Positions 45,680 to 57,429 of a stretch of DNA of 64,000 nt are shown here, piece by piece (the first letter of the stretch is position 1; each line of letters begins with the position of its first letter). Under the pieces are notes generated by a model that searched no databases, had not been told where the DNA came from, and saw only the letters and a list, made by a program, of their open reading frames with translations. A program made the position numbers and the translations under genes. The stretch is from Raphanus sativus. Its lineage: Eukaryota > Streptophyta > Magnoliopsida > Brassicales > Brassicaceae. Location: NCBI RefSeq assembly GCF_000801105.2, contig NC_079515.1:36355407-36419406 (forward strand). Reading direction: 5' to 3'.

Positions 45680-48600
45680 TCATTACTATTGTTGATTTTG
45701 TTTTGATCCGAATATTTAAACATTAACTTGTACATTAAAGGACCAGACAATATATAATTCACTCAGATCTTGGAATGATATTTAAGAATTCTTCCACTAA
45801 TGTAACTTCGTAATGTAAAAAAAATTATTAAAACCAATTGGAAATTTGTCGTTGGAACACCTAATAGCTTAATTCAACCCATGAAGAAGCTAACTAAATC
45901 GTTTATAAGAGAGTTCATCACTTGTTAGTAAGTAATCCTTATGCTGTTTTAATGATCCACATTTTAAAAAACTTTTATCTTTTTATTATGTTCACACATT
46001 TGAATTTATCTCGTATCTGCTTTCGTCTACCAACTGTTGTCCTATTTGTTATAATATTAATATGATTTAACTAATTACTTATGCAAATTCATCATCTAAG
46101 TTTTTGTCTTGAACGACTGAACCAGCATATCTTGCCGACACGACTATTCTACATTTTGAATAGCTTATAAGTCTAAAACTAGTTGAAAATTAAGAATAGT
46201 TAGTACAATTATATTGGTCTGCCTAGTGGCGATACATATCACAAAATGCTAAGAAATTAAAATAATGATTACAGGGTTATTTATAGCGTAAAAACACCAG
46301 TAGCTGGTGATAAAATTAGCGTTTGAAAATATCTATAAATTAAATTAGAGGAATTAACCAGTAGATAGAGTGTGACAAGAGAAGAGAAATAGAAGCTGAC
46401 AAAAAAAGGAGAGAAGATAAATAGAATACGATGTGTAAAAATGACAGATGGAGTTCATGAGGTCTGCTTTGATTTGAGCAAGCAGCCGTTTGGATTTACT
46501 ATTTAGAAAATGATTAATTAATGGTAAATAATTTGGTAGAGTAGTTAGTTACAATAGTAATAGATAGTTTGGTAACATAATAAAACTCATTAATCTAACT
46601 TTACAAAGATCACTCATGAAGAGTATGTAAGAATATACACAAGCAAATCAAGCAAGTACTATTGAAGTACTTATTAATTTATTTTCTTCTAATAATTTAT
46701 TATACTCTAATTATTAATTTCGTAAACATGATGATGTGGGCTTACAGACTAATCAATCTTGTTTTATACATCAAAGAAGAACATTTAGGTTTATTAAAAC
46801 AAATTAGTACGATTAAGTGTAGACGTAAAGAGGACACGTAAGCACTAGCACATGTGAGTGAAGAAACGGGACCCACAGGCAATCATCGGATGGGAAATGC
46901 CAGCCTGGCTTTTTGACAGAACATTTTCCATTAGACCATAACCACATATGCAAATGCTGCTTCCACACATTTCAATTTCCACAACTATTTTTAATTTATC
47001 TTTGATACATTTGTACAATATCAAATGAAATACATTACTATTTTGAGCAAACAAAAAATCGATGGGCAGAGCAAATTAATGTGGAGAATTCAACTAGGTT
47101 AATATGATTGTTGAAATTACTAAGATATGATTTGATTTTCTGTTGACTATGACATCTCATTGTAAGATAAAGTAATGATCATAGTCAATATGCAGTGTGA
47201 ATAGATATCACGAAGAGTATGTTATATTTTTCTTAACTGATTTGAATTGATATTACCTATGTTAGGAGTAGTGTATTAGTTACATAAAACGTATATAGAA
47301 TCTTCGTGTCTCGGGATTAATGGCCTTAACGTTTACGCTGTTTAGTTATGTACAAATTAAACCACGTAGATCTAAGAAGTTATAAGCTCGATATATATAG
47401 ATTCTTCATCGTATTCGTATAAGTTATCAATTTATAATTAGTTACATGGTCTCCTTCATATTTGTTGGAATCTTATGGAACGAAGCGGGTCATATACTTA
47501 TGTCGGGTTATAATTATGTCAGTATCTAAGAAACAAAATGATTATCTTTTAGTTTTTAGTCGTGTGGTCACTATAATTATGCTATGTGATTCCCTTGATC
47601 AATATGTTCCGAGAACTATTTAACTACACATTATGAATTTGTATTTCATTTAACAATATCAATTATTTTATCTATCATCCTTTTTGCCTTCTTGGATGAA
47701 ATATCTCCCACGACTTGCTCCCGACTTGACTCTATGAAACTCATCTATTGCATACACTTTTATGACCGTTTGTGAAAGCCTGCGCATACAACACCAACAT
47801 AAACACTTAATTATACTCATAACCAGAGGACTCTCGTAGCAATGCTCGGACTAATCTCTGGAATAAATACGTGGAAAATAGAGTATTCTTCTTGTTTAAA
47901 ATGTTGAATAAAACAAGATGTTTTGACACACCGAAACAAACAGAATATAATTTGGTGAACCAAACTAACTCTAAACCAACACGATAGTTGCTCAACTGTT
48001 TTGGGTAAAGATGACTACGATATTCTAACATACAATAAAACAGTCTTTAGTAACTTCTTGCCAAAAAAAGAACGTAGTCCCATGTATAGATCGGAGAAGG
48101 AGGTTGATAGATCAGCTTAGATATGTTGAGATTTGAACTCTGTTGTGAATTTCTTCCGATTCCTTTGTGGTTACGGTAGAGAGCCCACTCCTTAGTTTTA
48201 TTTCTCAAACTCTTTTGTTCGATATTCGTCGCAATTGCAATAATATACATACTATATAATAAAACTAGTACTCGTGTTGAAACATAATATTGTTTCAAGC
48301 CATGCGAGAATAATTTATGATTTTCCTTACGTACTAGCCATGGATCACGGCCATCTCCATGATAATTACGGGATTCTAAGAAACTGTGAGATTTGAAAAG
48401 AGAGTGAAAAACAGTTGGACTACTTTTTTTTAACAAGCACTAATCAGTAATCAATGCTCCAATTGCATGCTAATGCTTATCAGTCATCACTTTAACAATG
48501 ATGACAGCTAAAAGCGTGCAATAATATGTGTACCTGAAATATAAAGGTTGAGTCGGTCTGAAACCACAATATGCTTTTTCGTTAAAAATATTACATATTC

Positions 48601-48999
48601 ATTCCTTTTAATCTAAAACATAAGTTCCGAGGTCAGACATATATACTTATGCTTAAAAGGGATAAAATATGGAACAGAGCTTATCAATATTATTAATTTT
48701 GGAACATGATCGGTTGATAAAGGTCAGATTCAATTAAAAAAAATTATGATTGCTATATAACTGCTTATGTGTATATATATAACGACATCTAAAAATATTA
48801 GCTTATTTACAACTGCTAAATATAACTGCTACCCATATCGTTTCTATTTTTTTGGTGGTAAAGTAGCCTCACCAACACAAATAAAACTCCACGTTACAAT
48901 ATTGGGCCAACTTTTCGAATTATATTTGGATTTTTCTAAAAAAAAATATCTCACTATGTTTGGATTTCTACTTTGGCTGAGATTTTTTTACTGCGAAAT
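45680..48999. other. AT-rich spacer, no gene recognised
   Basis: 3.3 kb with only short chance frames (longest about 129 codons at 48047-48436, low complexity). In Arabidopsis memory this interval should hold genes such as RH13 and TPR2; I see no trace of either. Confidence 0.45.
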
Positions 49000-49510
49000 T
49001 TATAGATTTTGGATTGCGGGTATATATTTTGTTTTATGTTTTTTAATAATGTTGACCCGCTGACCCGAAAAATATTTAAAAATAAAAATAAAAGAAAACT
49101 AAACCCTTTTTTAAAAAATATGGTAATTTAGAAAAAAAAACTTTAAACTTTAAAATATATAATTTTATTATAACTATATTAAATAATTATTTTAAAAAAA
49201 TTTATAACCCGCTGATATCCGCAAAATTAAATGGGACGGATGCCGGTACAAATTATTTTTTTGCGGGTTGTGCGGGTCATATTTTTTGACCAAAACAAAA
49301 TTGAAATCCGCGGGTTGACGGGTATGACCGGCAATATATCGAATCAATTTTTAAACTGCTATTATTTAATAAAATATATTTTAATTGAGATTTATACACA
49401 AATATGATTACAAAGAAAAATAAAAATATAATCACAAAAAAAACACAAATATTGAGAATTAAATTAAAATAAAAATATATCCGTCCTTTAAAGAGCGGGT
49501 CAAGATCTAG
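49000..49510 (+). mobile_element. Helitron 3'-terminal portion
   Basis: Ends ATATCCGTCCTTTAAAGAGCG GGTCAAGATCTAG at 49510 followed by T; the hairpin has one mismatch pair. Upstream AACCCGC/GCGGGTT motifs are typical of these Helitrons. The 5' TC end was not found, so the left limit is arbitrary. Confidence 0.6.
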
Positions 49511-49831
49511 TGTTTCCTTTTAAAACCCAAGTTCCGCGCGCGAAAGCTTCAATAGCATCTCAGAAAACAATAAGTTTGAGTTACTCGCGCATCGGCACCA
49601 TGAAGAGGCGAGAATGCTAATTGTGCGTCTCTACTGACCTTTCAACTTTGTTTTTACCTATAGATTTAAAGAAATTATTATTACATTACATAATCATCAG
49701 TTAAATCACACCAGAAGTTTAGTAGAATAAAACAACCGTATATTATACCTCATCTTATCTACCCTGACGTTGTAAATATGTGTCTCACTTTTTAAAATGA
49801 CTACTTCATTCATTATAAGAAAGGAGAAACA

Positions 49832-50010
49832 AACCATCACATGGTGGCCCAGTGGTAAGCGCCAAAGAGGAAGCGCCCTGGGTTCGACATGCGGTGGCCA
49901 CCGGGGCTAGCGTTAAATCGCAAGAATACGTGGGTTGCCGTCGGCCTCGTGGGATTAGTCTGGGCGAAGCCTGGGACCCCCACGGTTATCAAAAAAAAAA
50001 AAAAAAAAGA
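49832..50010 (+). mobile_element. tRNA-derived SINE
   Basis: Polymerase III A box (TGGCCCAGTGGTAAGCG at about 49845) and B box (GGTTCGACA at about 49881), then a GC-rich body and a poly(A) of about 18. Perfect 15-bp target duplication AAGAAAGGAGAAACA at 49817-49831 and 50011-50025. Resembles Brassicaceae SB/S1-type SINEs. Confidence 0.85.
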
Positions 50011-50025
50011 AAGAAAGGAGAAACA

Positions 50026-50620
50026 GCAAAAACGTAAATGTTGATCTTGTTTAGAAACGTGTGTTGTATTTCCATACCATCTAGCTGGACAAACTCTCTA
50101 ATCCATATGATATCAAACTACCAATGTAGTCTATTTTCTTGATCACACATTAAGAAAGCAGACTAAAAGCGAAGCCCACGAGTGGCCCAGTGGATTTGAT
50201 CCATGTTTTCCATTGCTGTCATATATATTCATATCCGCCGGGAGAAAATAAGAGGAAACGTCAAAAATAGTGTTAGAAACTTTGATCTAACTTCAAAATG
50301 ACAGGTTCAACAATTGCGATTTGCGAGTAATGATGCAAGAAGCTTCAGGGATGATTATCAATCAATCATTGGATCAACAACAGTACATGATGAATGATTC
50401 GACTCTGTTTATATAATCATAATATTGCATCTTGGCTATATAATTAACCGATTTTTTTGACGAGTTGAAAATAAAAGAATATGAAAACCGGACCGGACCG
50501 GACCGTTCGTGATGATGGCAAAGGAGTAATTTAGAAGAATATGGAATTCCGACAAGCTGTATGTATCTCCGTCTCTATTGTTCCTCAAAGTCAAAACCCT
50601 AAACCCTCTCTGGAATCGGA
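50026..50620. promoter_or_regulatory. Spacer with telo-box before the PUM24 relic
   Basis: Contains a small CCGGA repeat (about 50489-50508), and a doubled telo-box AAACCCTAAACCCTC at about 50595-50609. Telo-boxes mark promoters of ribosome-biogenesis genes, which fits the identity of the relic. Confidence 0.5.
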
Positions 50621-51259
50621 AGAGTGGCTTCCAAGGTACCGAATGTGCATAAACCGACTAAGCATAGCGTAAGCTCTGAAAAACTCGATGCTCTCAAATC
50701 GACGAAGAAGCCAAAACTGGTTTCGTATTCTACAGAAACCATTACAACAAAAGATGCTAGAAATCAGGTTATAGTGGGAGGCTCAGATGGTATTCTTTAC
50801 CCATCCCTGAGCGAGTCGCTGCATGAATTGTACAACGCCATTGCCTCTGTAGCAGCAAAGCCGAAAACCAAAGGACCAGAGAAGAGTTCACAGAATCACA
50901 GCACATGATCCTAGAACACTTTCACTCAAGCCGACCAATAAGAAAGCTGGTCCTGGACTGCCCTGCTTTTGCCTCCGTTCTCTTTAAGATGGCCTTGTCT
51001 GGAAAATGTCGGTTGGTTGTGCGCTCAGGAACATTGGTTAGCCTAATCACTCCTCTCACTATCCATTTTATCTGCAACCAAGAAAGTCCTTTGAAATCTG
51101 AATCTGCGTTCAACTAATCTCCTCTTTTTTATGCAGTTCAAAGATATTATCTGTTGCTTTCCTAGAGACTCAAGATCTTCAAGTGCTGAGATGGCTAAGG
51201 AAGAGTTTCAAGTGCTGGGGAATGAAGGTGTTATCAAAATCCCAGAAAAAAAAAACTGA
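50621..51259 (+). pseudogene. PUM24/Puf6-like nucleolar protein, head-to-tail remnant
   Basis: Plus-strand pieces in order: a basic N-terminus starting GTG GCT TCC in place of ATG (ASKVPNVHKPTKHSVSSEKL); then VIVGGSDGILYPSLSESLHE and AIASVAAKPKTKG; then, after a frame shift near 50900, LEHFHSSRPIRKLVLDCPAF and ASVLFKMALSGKCR; then, after an intron-like stretch, SKILSVAFLETQDLQV and EMAKEEFQVLGNEGVIKIPE in shifted frames. The later blocks resemble the C-terminus of plant PUM24 (At3g16810, rRNA processing). The central Puf repeats are absent, so a large internal deletion joined start and end. Lost start codon, two shifts and a missing core make it dead. Confidence 0.6.
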
Positions 51260-52801
51260 ATGATGCAGCCAGCTTTTTGCTGAATCACTTTGCGTTTTGT
51301 GTTTCAGTCTTTTCAGACAAGTTATTAGGTTTCAGAGCTTTTTCTCCCTCTGCAGACTGCATCCGCTTTAAAACCCACGGTTACAATGTATTCAAACTCA
51401 ATCTTTAACTGCAAAATTTTCCTCATAATTCAACTCTAATCAAATCCTCTGATGGACTAATCCTAATTAGAGCTATGCATGTGTGATCCACTGATTCAGT
51501 CTGCCGTTTTAAAGTTATGACTTTCGAGTCCTTCAGCTAGACGTTCGTTCCTCCCTTCTGGAAGACATCTCTTCCTGTTAGATTTTTTCTTAGCACCATT
51601 GAACTCAAAACTGGTCAGAGCGTGTTTTCTCTCTCACCTTGAGGCGTTTCCTTGTCAAGTACCCTGAGACAAACAAGATCAGCAAGACGTGTGCATGAAA
51701 GTGATGGGTAACTTGTTCAAGAACAAGTGTGTGTTTGTGGAGAGCATCCACAACCCCCTCATTCTTCTCATTCAGATTATCTTTGACCCACTGTATGTTC
51801 AATTTTTGAAAACTGAAAAAGTCCAACAGACATTTTTTCATGTCTATTATAATTGTTTGTATTGTTACAGGTGAAATAGGGAATACAATTTTAGCAAATC
51901 ATTAACTATAATTAAGATTAAATCTCTGATTAGTATAAAAGAAAAACAGTGCACCGGAAATGATTGCCTCCATGACATTTTAAAAGAAACAAGTTTACAT
52001 GATTGGCGAAATAAAAGATCGGTTGTGGGTGGATGCATTAATAATGCATATACATATAATGGATTGTACATTGACAAATACAATATACATATACTAATAC
52101 ATTATTATTGTCCTACATATAATACGCATGTACGGATCTACATTATTTGTTTGTAAGTCAAATAAATGCGAATCATTTAGATCATTCCAAGTGGGCAGAA
52201 ATGGACAAAGTTTGAGACTTTAGAGAAAAGCAATTATACAGAGAACACACAAACTCATTAATTATGTGGTAAGCATAATTAAATTAGTGTTGAGCACGAT
52301 TTATAGAAAGTATTCAATTCCCATTCTTAAAAAACGATTTTGAATTTTCTTCACAATTTGCATTTCTATGTCATGATGACTATAGTATTGTCTTATATGT
52401 AGGAAGGAGACGCAAACTCAAATAAACAGTCGAGACCTTAGTAATAAGTTATTGACTACTGATATTTTATAACACATAATACTCGCTCAACAAATTTGGT
52501 ATAATCATGATTCAATTAGATGTATGGGAAAAATATTAACTACCGAATAAATGCTCTCAGTTTTAGATTACTAATGATTCTCTTGAAAGTGAAACAAATA
52601 GACAATCTTGCGAAACTCATAGATTCTGTCAATCTTTGAAACATTATAAGGACCCACTTTCATTCTTATTGATCAACTAGGCTTCGAGGTTCATGCATCT
52701 AAACCAATCTACATTATTTATTTAATCATATGCATGTACACGTAAGATGCATTTAGAGAAACGATAAGACTGGTTTACAGTTGAAACATAATAACAACAT
52801 A
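51260..52801. other. AT-rich spacer
   Basis: Possibly PUM24 relic 3' flank to about 51450. No other feature recognised. Confidence 0.4.
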
Positions 52802-53343
52802 GAGTAGAACCTCTATAAATTAATAATGTTGAGACTTTAAAATTTTATTAATTTATAGAGATATTAATTTACAAAAGTTTTCTTTTTAAATTTTTTTTTC
52901 TATTTTTGTTTATAAAATAAGGAAATATTTGATTTTACTATATATACATTATTTAAATTTTATAAATTTGAATTTCATATTGTTTTATTATCTTGTTTGG
53001 TGTATATTTTTATATTTCTTATAACTGTTATGTGATTTTCGATATAATTTTACTAAATATTATCAAAATATATTGAAATATTAAGAGAAATAAATGTATT
53101 TTCATTGTAAATATAAAATCAACAATATAATATTTAGTTTGTACTTATATAAAATATATATATTGATAGATTATTAATTTATGATTTTAATGGGACTATA
53201 TATTTATATGGGAGTTTTAAAAATATTATTATCTTTTATCGATTTTTATCTTATTTTACACCGGCCCAAGTTGGGACCGACAAAATTTATTAATTTATAG
53301 AGATTATTAATTTATAGAGTATTAATTTATAGAGGTTCTACTG
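52802..53343. mobile_element. Emigrant/Lemi-like (pogo) element
   Basis: Terminal inverted repeats GAGTAGAACCTCTATAAATT (52802) and AATTTATAGAGGTTCTACTG (ends 53343) between TA dinucleotides (52800-52801 and 53344-53345). This closely matches the Arabidopsis Emigrant terminus as remembered. 542 bp, AT-rich, with a GGCCCAAGTTGGGACC palindrome at about 53263-53278. No transposase, so non-autonomous. Confidence 0.82.
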
Positions 53344-53976
53344 TATATAAAACATTAATAGCATCTTAATTAAATGAGGCGTCAGACAATTCTATTATAA
53401 TCACTAAATAAAGTTTATAAATATTTTAAATTGCCAAGTATATGAGACTATAGTAATTTACATTCAATTCAATAGATTGTATATTTCTTCAAGTTTCAAA
53501 ATTTATCTAATTTGTAAATGTAAGTTGTTGCTATTTTTTTCTCAAAAAAGAGTTGTTGCTATTGTTTCTTTTAAATTGTTAAAAATAAAAATATTTATAG
53601 TTTTTAAATGTATGTGATAAAAGCATCCTTATTGGTGAGTTTTTTAGTAAGTAATGCAATTTGCTATATTCTCCTTTTAAATAGAAGAAATTTATAATAG
53701 AGGTGAAATATCCTCTAGTATATTTTTATAAAATATCAATTTTTAAATTAATAAAAAAATAAAATGCTATTTGTTATTTTATGAATGGAGAAAAAATAGC
53801 AGTCTCTATTATAGAAAAATAGAAGTAGATTTAATAATTACTATTATAAAAGTGAAAATATCAATGAAATAAAAGTGAAAATAGTAATAAGATAAAAAAT
53901 GCTCTTATCTTTGAAAATAGATAAGAAAAAAAAAAGAAAAAAAAAAGAAAAAAAAGATGTAAAAGTCTTGAGAGAC
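53344..53976. other. AT-rich spacer
   Basis: Low-complexity A/T sequence with an A-rich AAAAAAGAAAA run at about 53928-53956. Nothing else recognised. Confidence 0.4.
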
Positions 53977-54705
53977 CAGGTGGCAGATCTAGCCGAAAAG
54001 TTCACCCCGGGCAAAACAATAAATAATCATTAATAAAATTTGCATTATATATTTTATAGATATACTTTCTATCAACTTTATAAGTGTATTATACAAGATC
54101 CATTGTATCGAAAACTAAAAAAAATCTTATAGAAGGAAATTAATAAAAATAACAGAAATTATAAATACAAAAAGTCATGATTTCACGATATGACAAATAC
54201 AAGTACATATGAAAAATAAAAATGAAAATGATATATTTTATTGTGATTGCATATTTTAGGTAAAGTAAAGAAAACTGGTTTTTGCTTAAAAAAAAAGAAA
54301 ACTGGTTATTATAACATATTAAATAGATAGATATTTATTTTCTGTTATCAAACTACTTATTTCTAAACAATAAGTTGATTTTCTTAAGTTCAAAGAAAAA
54401 GCAAAAAAAAATGATTTTGTTTATAGAAAACAGAAACAATGATGGCAAAAAGAAAACGGAAACAATAGTTTAATGTTCGCAAATCAAATATGCAAACATA
54501 ATAATGCTAACAGAAATATAATAAATGGCCTTCTAAAAAATGGAAATAATTGAGATTTTGAACTAAGCTTTGAGAACAGAATTTATAAGGGGGCAGAAAG
54601 TATTTTTCAACGGGGCAACTGAAATATTTACTCATCATTTAAAGGAAAGTTTTAAATTTCATGGGGGTCAACTGCCCCATACTTACCCTAAGTAGATCCG
54701 CCCTG
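53977..54705. mobile_element. Non-autonomous hAT element
   Basis: Perfect 8-bp target duplication TGAGAGAC (53969-53976 and 54706-54713). Ends CAGGTGGCAGATCTA and TAGATCCGCCCTG form a short imperfect terminal inverted repeat. Subterminal GGGGCAACTG/CAACTGCCCC motifs. 729 bp, no transposase. Confidence 0.82.
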
Positions 54706-54713
54706 TGAGAGAC

Positions 54714-55312
54714 TATACCACTTTTATAAACTCTTTTCATCTTCAAATTGTGTAGACGTTAGTATCATTTAAATATCTCATTTTAACAAATACTGAAGCT
54801 CTAACATAAAAAGTAAAAAATGTTAGTGACATTTTGTCAAACTGACTGGAGTCTTAAAGTCTTAAAGATTCTCCCGTTGTTACATTTTAGTGTCTTCTAC
54901 TTTGGAAACAGTGTCTTACTCGTCCTACTCCTACTCGGCTACTCCTAAGCTTTGTGATCATTTTTCGATAAAATAATAATCTTAAAAGTTTACTATAAGT
55001 TCATCATATAACCTTTCCATCGGTGCGTGCACGAGAATATTCGGCGAAAGTAGAGTTTTTATAATTTATTACAAACCTGTATTCACATTACATGTAGTTA
55101 TTCAGCATAAAATAAAATAACAATACCATGAAACTTTAACATAACGCTCGATTTGAGTCACACCAACGTCCCACACACATTACAAACAACAGCAGCTCCA
55201 TGCAATGGTAAAACCTTAAAAAGTAACGGCGGTTTATATTACAGGCTTTATTTTTCTTACACTCATTAATCTTTTTTTTTTGGGTCAAATTTTCACTCAT
55301 TACTTTATGTTC
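54714..55312. other. ERF72 3' flank
   Basis: AT-rich spacer including the ERF 3' UTR. No gene recognised. Confidence 0.4.
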
Positions 55313-56385
55313 TTATTCATAAGACGCGATGACATCATCAAGCGTCCATAAATCAACCTCGGACCCGGTCTCGTGGAGCTGACTCGGTTGCTCCGGTGTA
55401 GTACCGTCCAGCTCAAAGAAATACTCCAAGCTCGATATCTGCTGTTTCAGATCGTAGCCGTAACTCATGTTCCGAAACTCGTCTCCATTCCCGAACTCAA
55501 TGCACTCCCCCGGGAAACTAGACTGAGTCAACTCGCTCTGAGAGGAAACACATAGCTTCTTCACCGGAGGCTGATTATCTGGTCGTGGAAGCGTAGGGAT
55601 GGCAGGAGGAGGGTTATGAAGAATATCAGAGAAGTTGAGTTTGGCTTTGTCGCCGCGGATACGTTTTGCCGCTACGTCATAAGCCATGGCGGCTTCCTCC
55701 GCGGTGTTGAACGTACCAAGCCAGACTCTAGCGCCTTTCTCTGGGTCTCGAATCTCTGACGCCCATTTTCCCCATGGACGCTTACGTATCCCTCTGTAAA
55801 CGTTTTTCCTCTCCTTCCGTTTCTCCGTTGCTGCCGGCTCCTTCTCTTTGTCCGCCGCCTCATCTTTCAACGTCACTTCAAAAGTTTTAAGATTCAAAAT
55901 TACAGTTATAACCCCACTTATACCAGAAACTATCAGTTAATGTCATTATTACCAATCTAACAAAACTAATCTTATCCTCGTACGTATTCGTGTAACTTAT
56001 TAAAAGGTCTTGTCTACTTAACGGCTAAACATAGAAAAATTATGTCCACGAACTTCTTTTTTTGATAATATCAAACTTGTATATAAATTTTGATGTTTAG
56101 TAAGCTTTAAGCCAGGGTCAGCTTTGATTCTAAAAATACATAATAATATTGATTCATCTGAAATGTTCATATTCGTCAATATTTTCATGATTTTGCTGTA
56201 TGTTCAATTTAATCAGTAGTACCTTGTTGTTTGGTGGGAAGAAGCTTGAAGGTGGAGTCAAAACCCCAAAAATCGTCGCAGGCAGAAGCATCAAGCTCTG
56301 ACCAGAGTTCCTCCGCCGTGAGTTTCCTACCCTTGGCCCTGGTGACGCTAGGGGCAAAATCGGAAATTACAGCACCGCCGCACAT
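55313..56385 (-). CDS. RAP2-3: Group VII ethylene response factor RAP2.3/ERF72
   Basis: Two exons on the minus strand: 56223-56385 (ATG at 56385) and 55313-55875. The phase-1 GT-AG intron gives 726 nt, 241 residues. N-terminus [10 protein letters not shown] is the group VII N-degron: Met removal exposes Cys2, oxidised by plant cysteine oxidases and degraded via PRT6 in normal oxygen. A conserved [13 protein letters not shown] motif follows, then an AP2/ERF domain at about 79-137 ([37 protein letters not shown]), with a nuclear-localisation basic run before it (KRKERK). C-terminus ends [15 protein letters not shown]. From memory it matches At3g16770 closely. TATAAATA at 56458-56465 lies about 73 bp upstream of ATG. 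Intact; the version at 62105-63147 is a damaged second view. Confidence 0.93.
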
Positions 56386-56457
56386 ATTATCTGTTTGTTT
56401 CTTTTTCTCTCTGATGCTAGGTTTGAAGAGGTAGATGACTGCGGTGGAGGTGAAGCG

Positions 56458-56465
56458 TATTTATA
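56458..56465 (-). promoter_or_regulatory. TATA box of RAP2.3
   Basis: TATAAATA on the minus strand, about 73 bp upstream of the ATG, within GCCTATAAATACGC. The second view keeps it near 63220. Confidence 0.6.
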
Positions 56466-57429
56466 GGCGAATTAAATGTTTTATACAAGTTGACACAAAA
56501 ACAAAAGCTTTCATAGAATAAAGTCGGGGTGAATTTATTTAAAAGTCATAGTAAATAAATACTTATATTTAAAATTATACGCATAGTCATATGTTCTTTG
56601 ATACACGGCAGTTACAACAAACTTAATCCAACTAACGACAAAATTAGAAGCTTTTATCCTTTTTTTTTGGGTTCTCCGATGAAAGAAACGTATGACAATA
56701 ATGTCATTAACCTTTTAGTCGAATTTGGAGTGTTGCGTCCACGAGCGTGTGTAATCAATGCTTCCTAATATATAGATATAATACAAGTGAAATGGTATTC
56801 TATCATTTTCTGTATAATCTTTATCTGGAAAACAAAATGATTGAAGAACATGGATATTTTGGTAATTTGTCTGATGGTTTGGATTAGTTGAGCTAGGAAG
56901 AAATTTGATTCCACTAAAAAATATTATTTTTCGTCAAATGGTTTAATTAAAAAACCATTATAATTGAATAATATTTTCTAAGGAACAACAAATATTTTCA
57001 TTTGTTTTTTAATTAATATTCTACCACTTATATGTATTTTGGTTATATCTTAACTTTAAAGTAGAATACATGAATTAAAATTTTAAACATTAATCTTTCA
57101 AATACAAACAAAAAAATTGACAGAGTAACAACTAATCTGTGTAAATATGCATTGAACGTCTCACGTTTGTCATGCAGCGTTTCTCAAAACGTAACTGTTT
57201 CGTTCAATTCACTATACTGTCGATCCACGAAAAAATCCAGACAAATTTAATCGGAAAGTTCGACTGTGAGAAAATAAAAACCGCCAGTGTTTTATAACTG
57301 CTTCATAGAAACATGCATGGTCAAATATTTCGTGATAAATTCAAGAATGTAATGTATAAGAGAATCCAACTGACGATCAATCAGCCAGCCATTCTGGTAA
57401 GGCGGTGAGCGGTGCTTCTAGCGATTCTA
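56466..57429. other. RAP2.3 upstream region
   Basis: Promoter and spacer up to the TPR relic on the same strand. AT-rich with TTTAATTAAAAAACCATTAT-type stretches. No coding signal. Confidence 0.4.

Noticed and set aside
48047..48436. 129-codon minus-strand frame
   Set aside because: No recognisable domain, composition like chance AT-rich frames, no splice or start context.
49832..50010. Possible tRNA gene
   Set aside because: A and B boxes are present, but there is no complete cloverleaf, and target duplications with poly(A) show a SINE.
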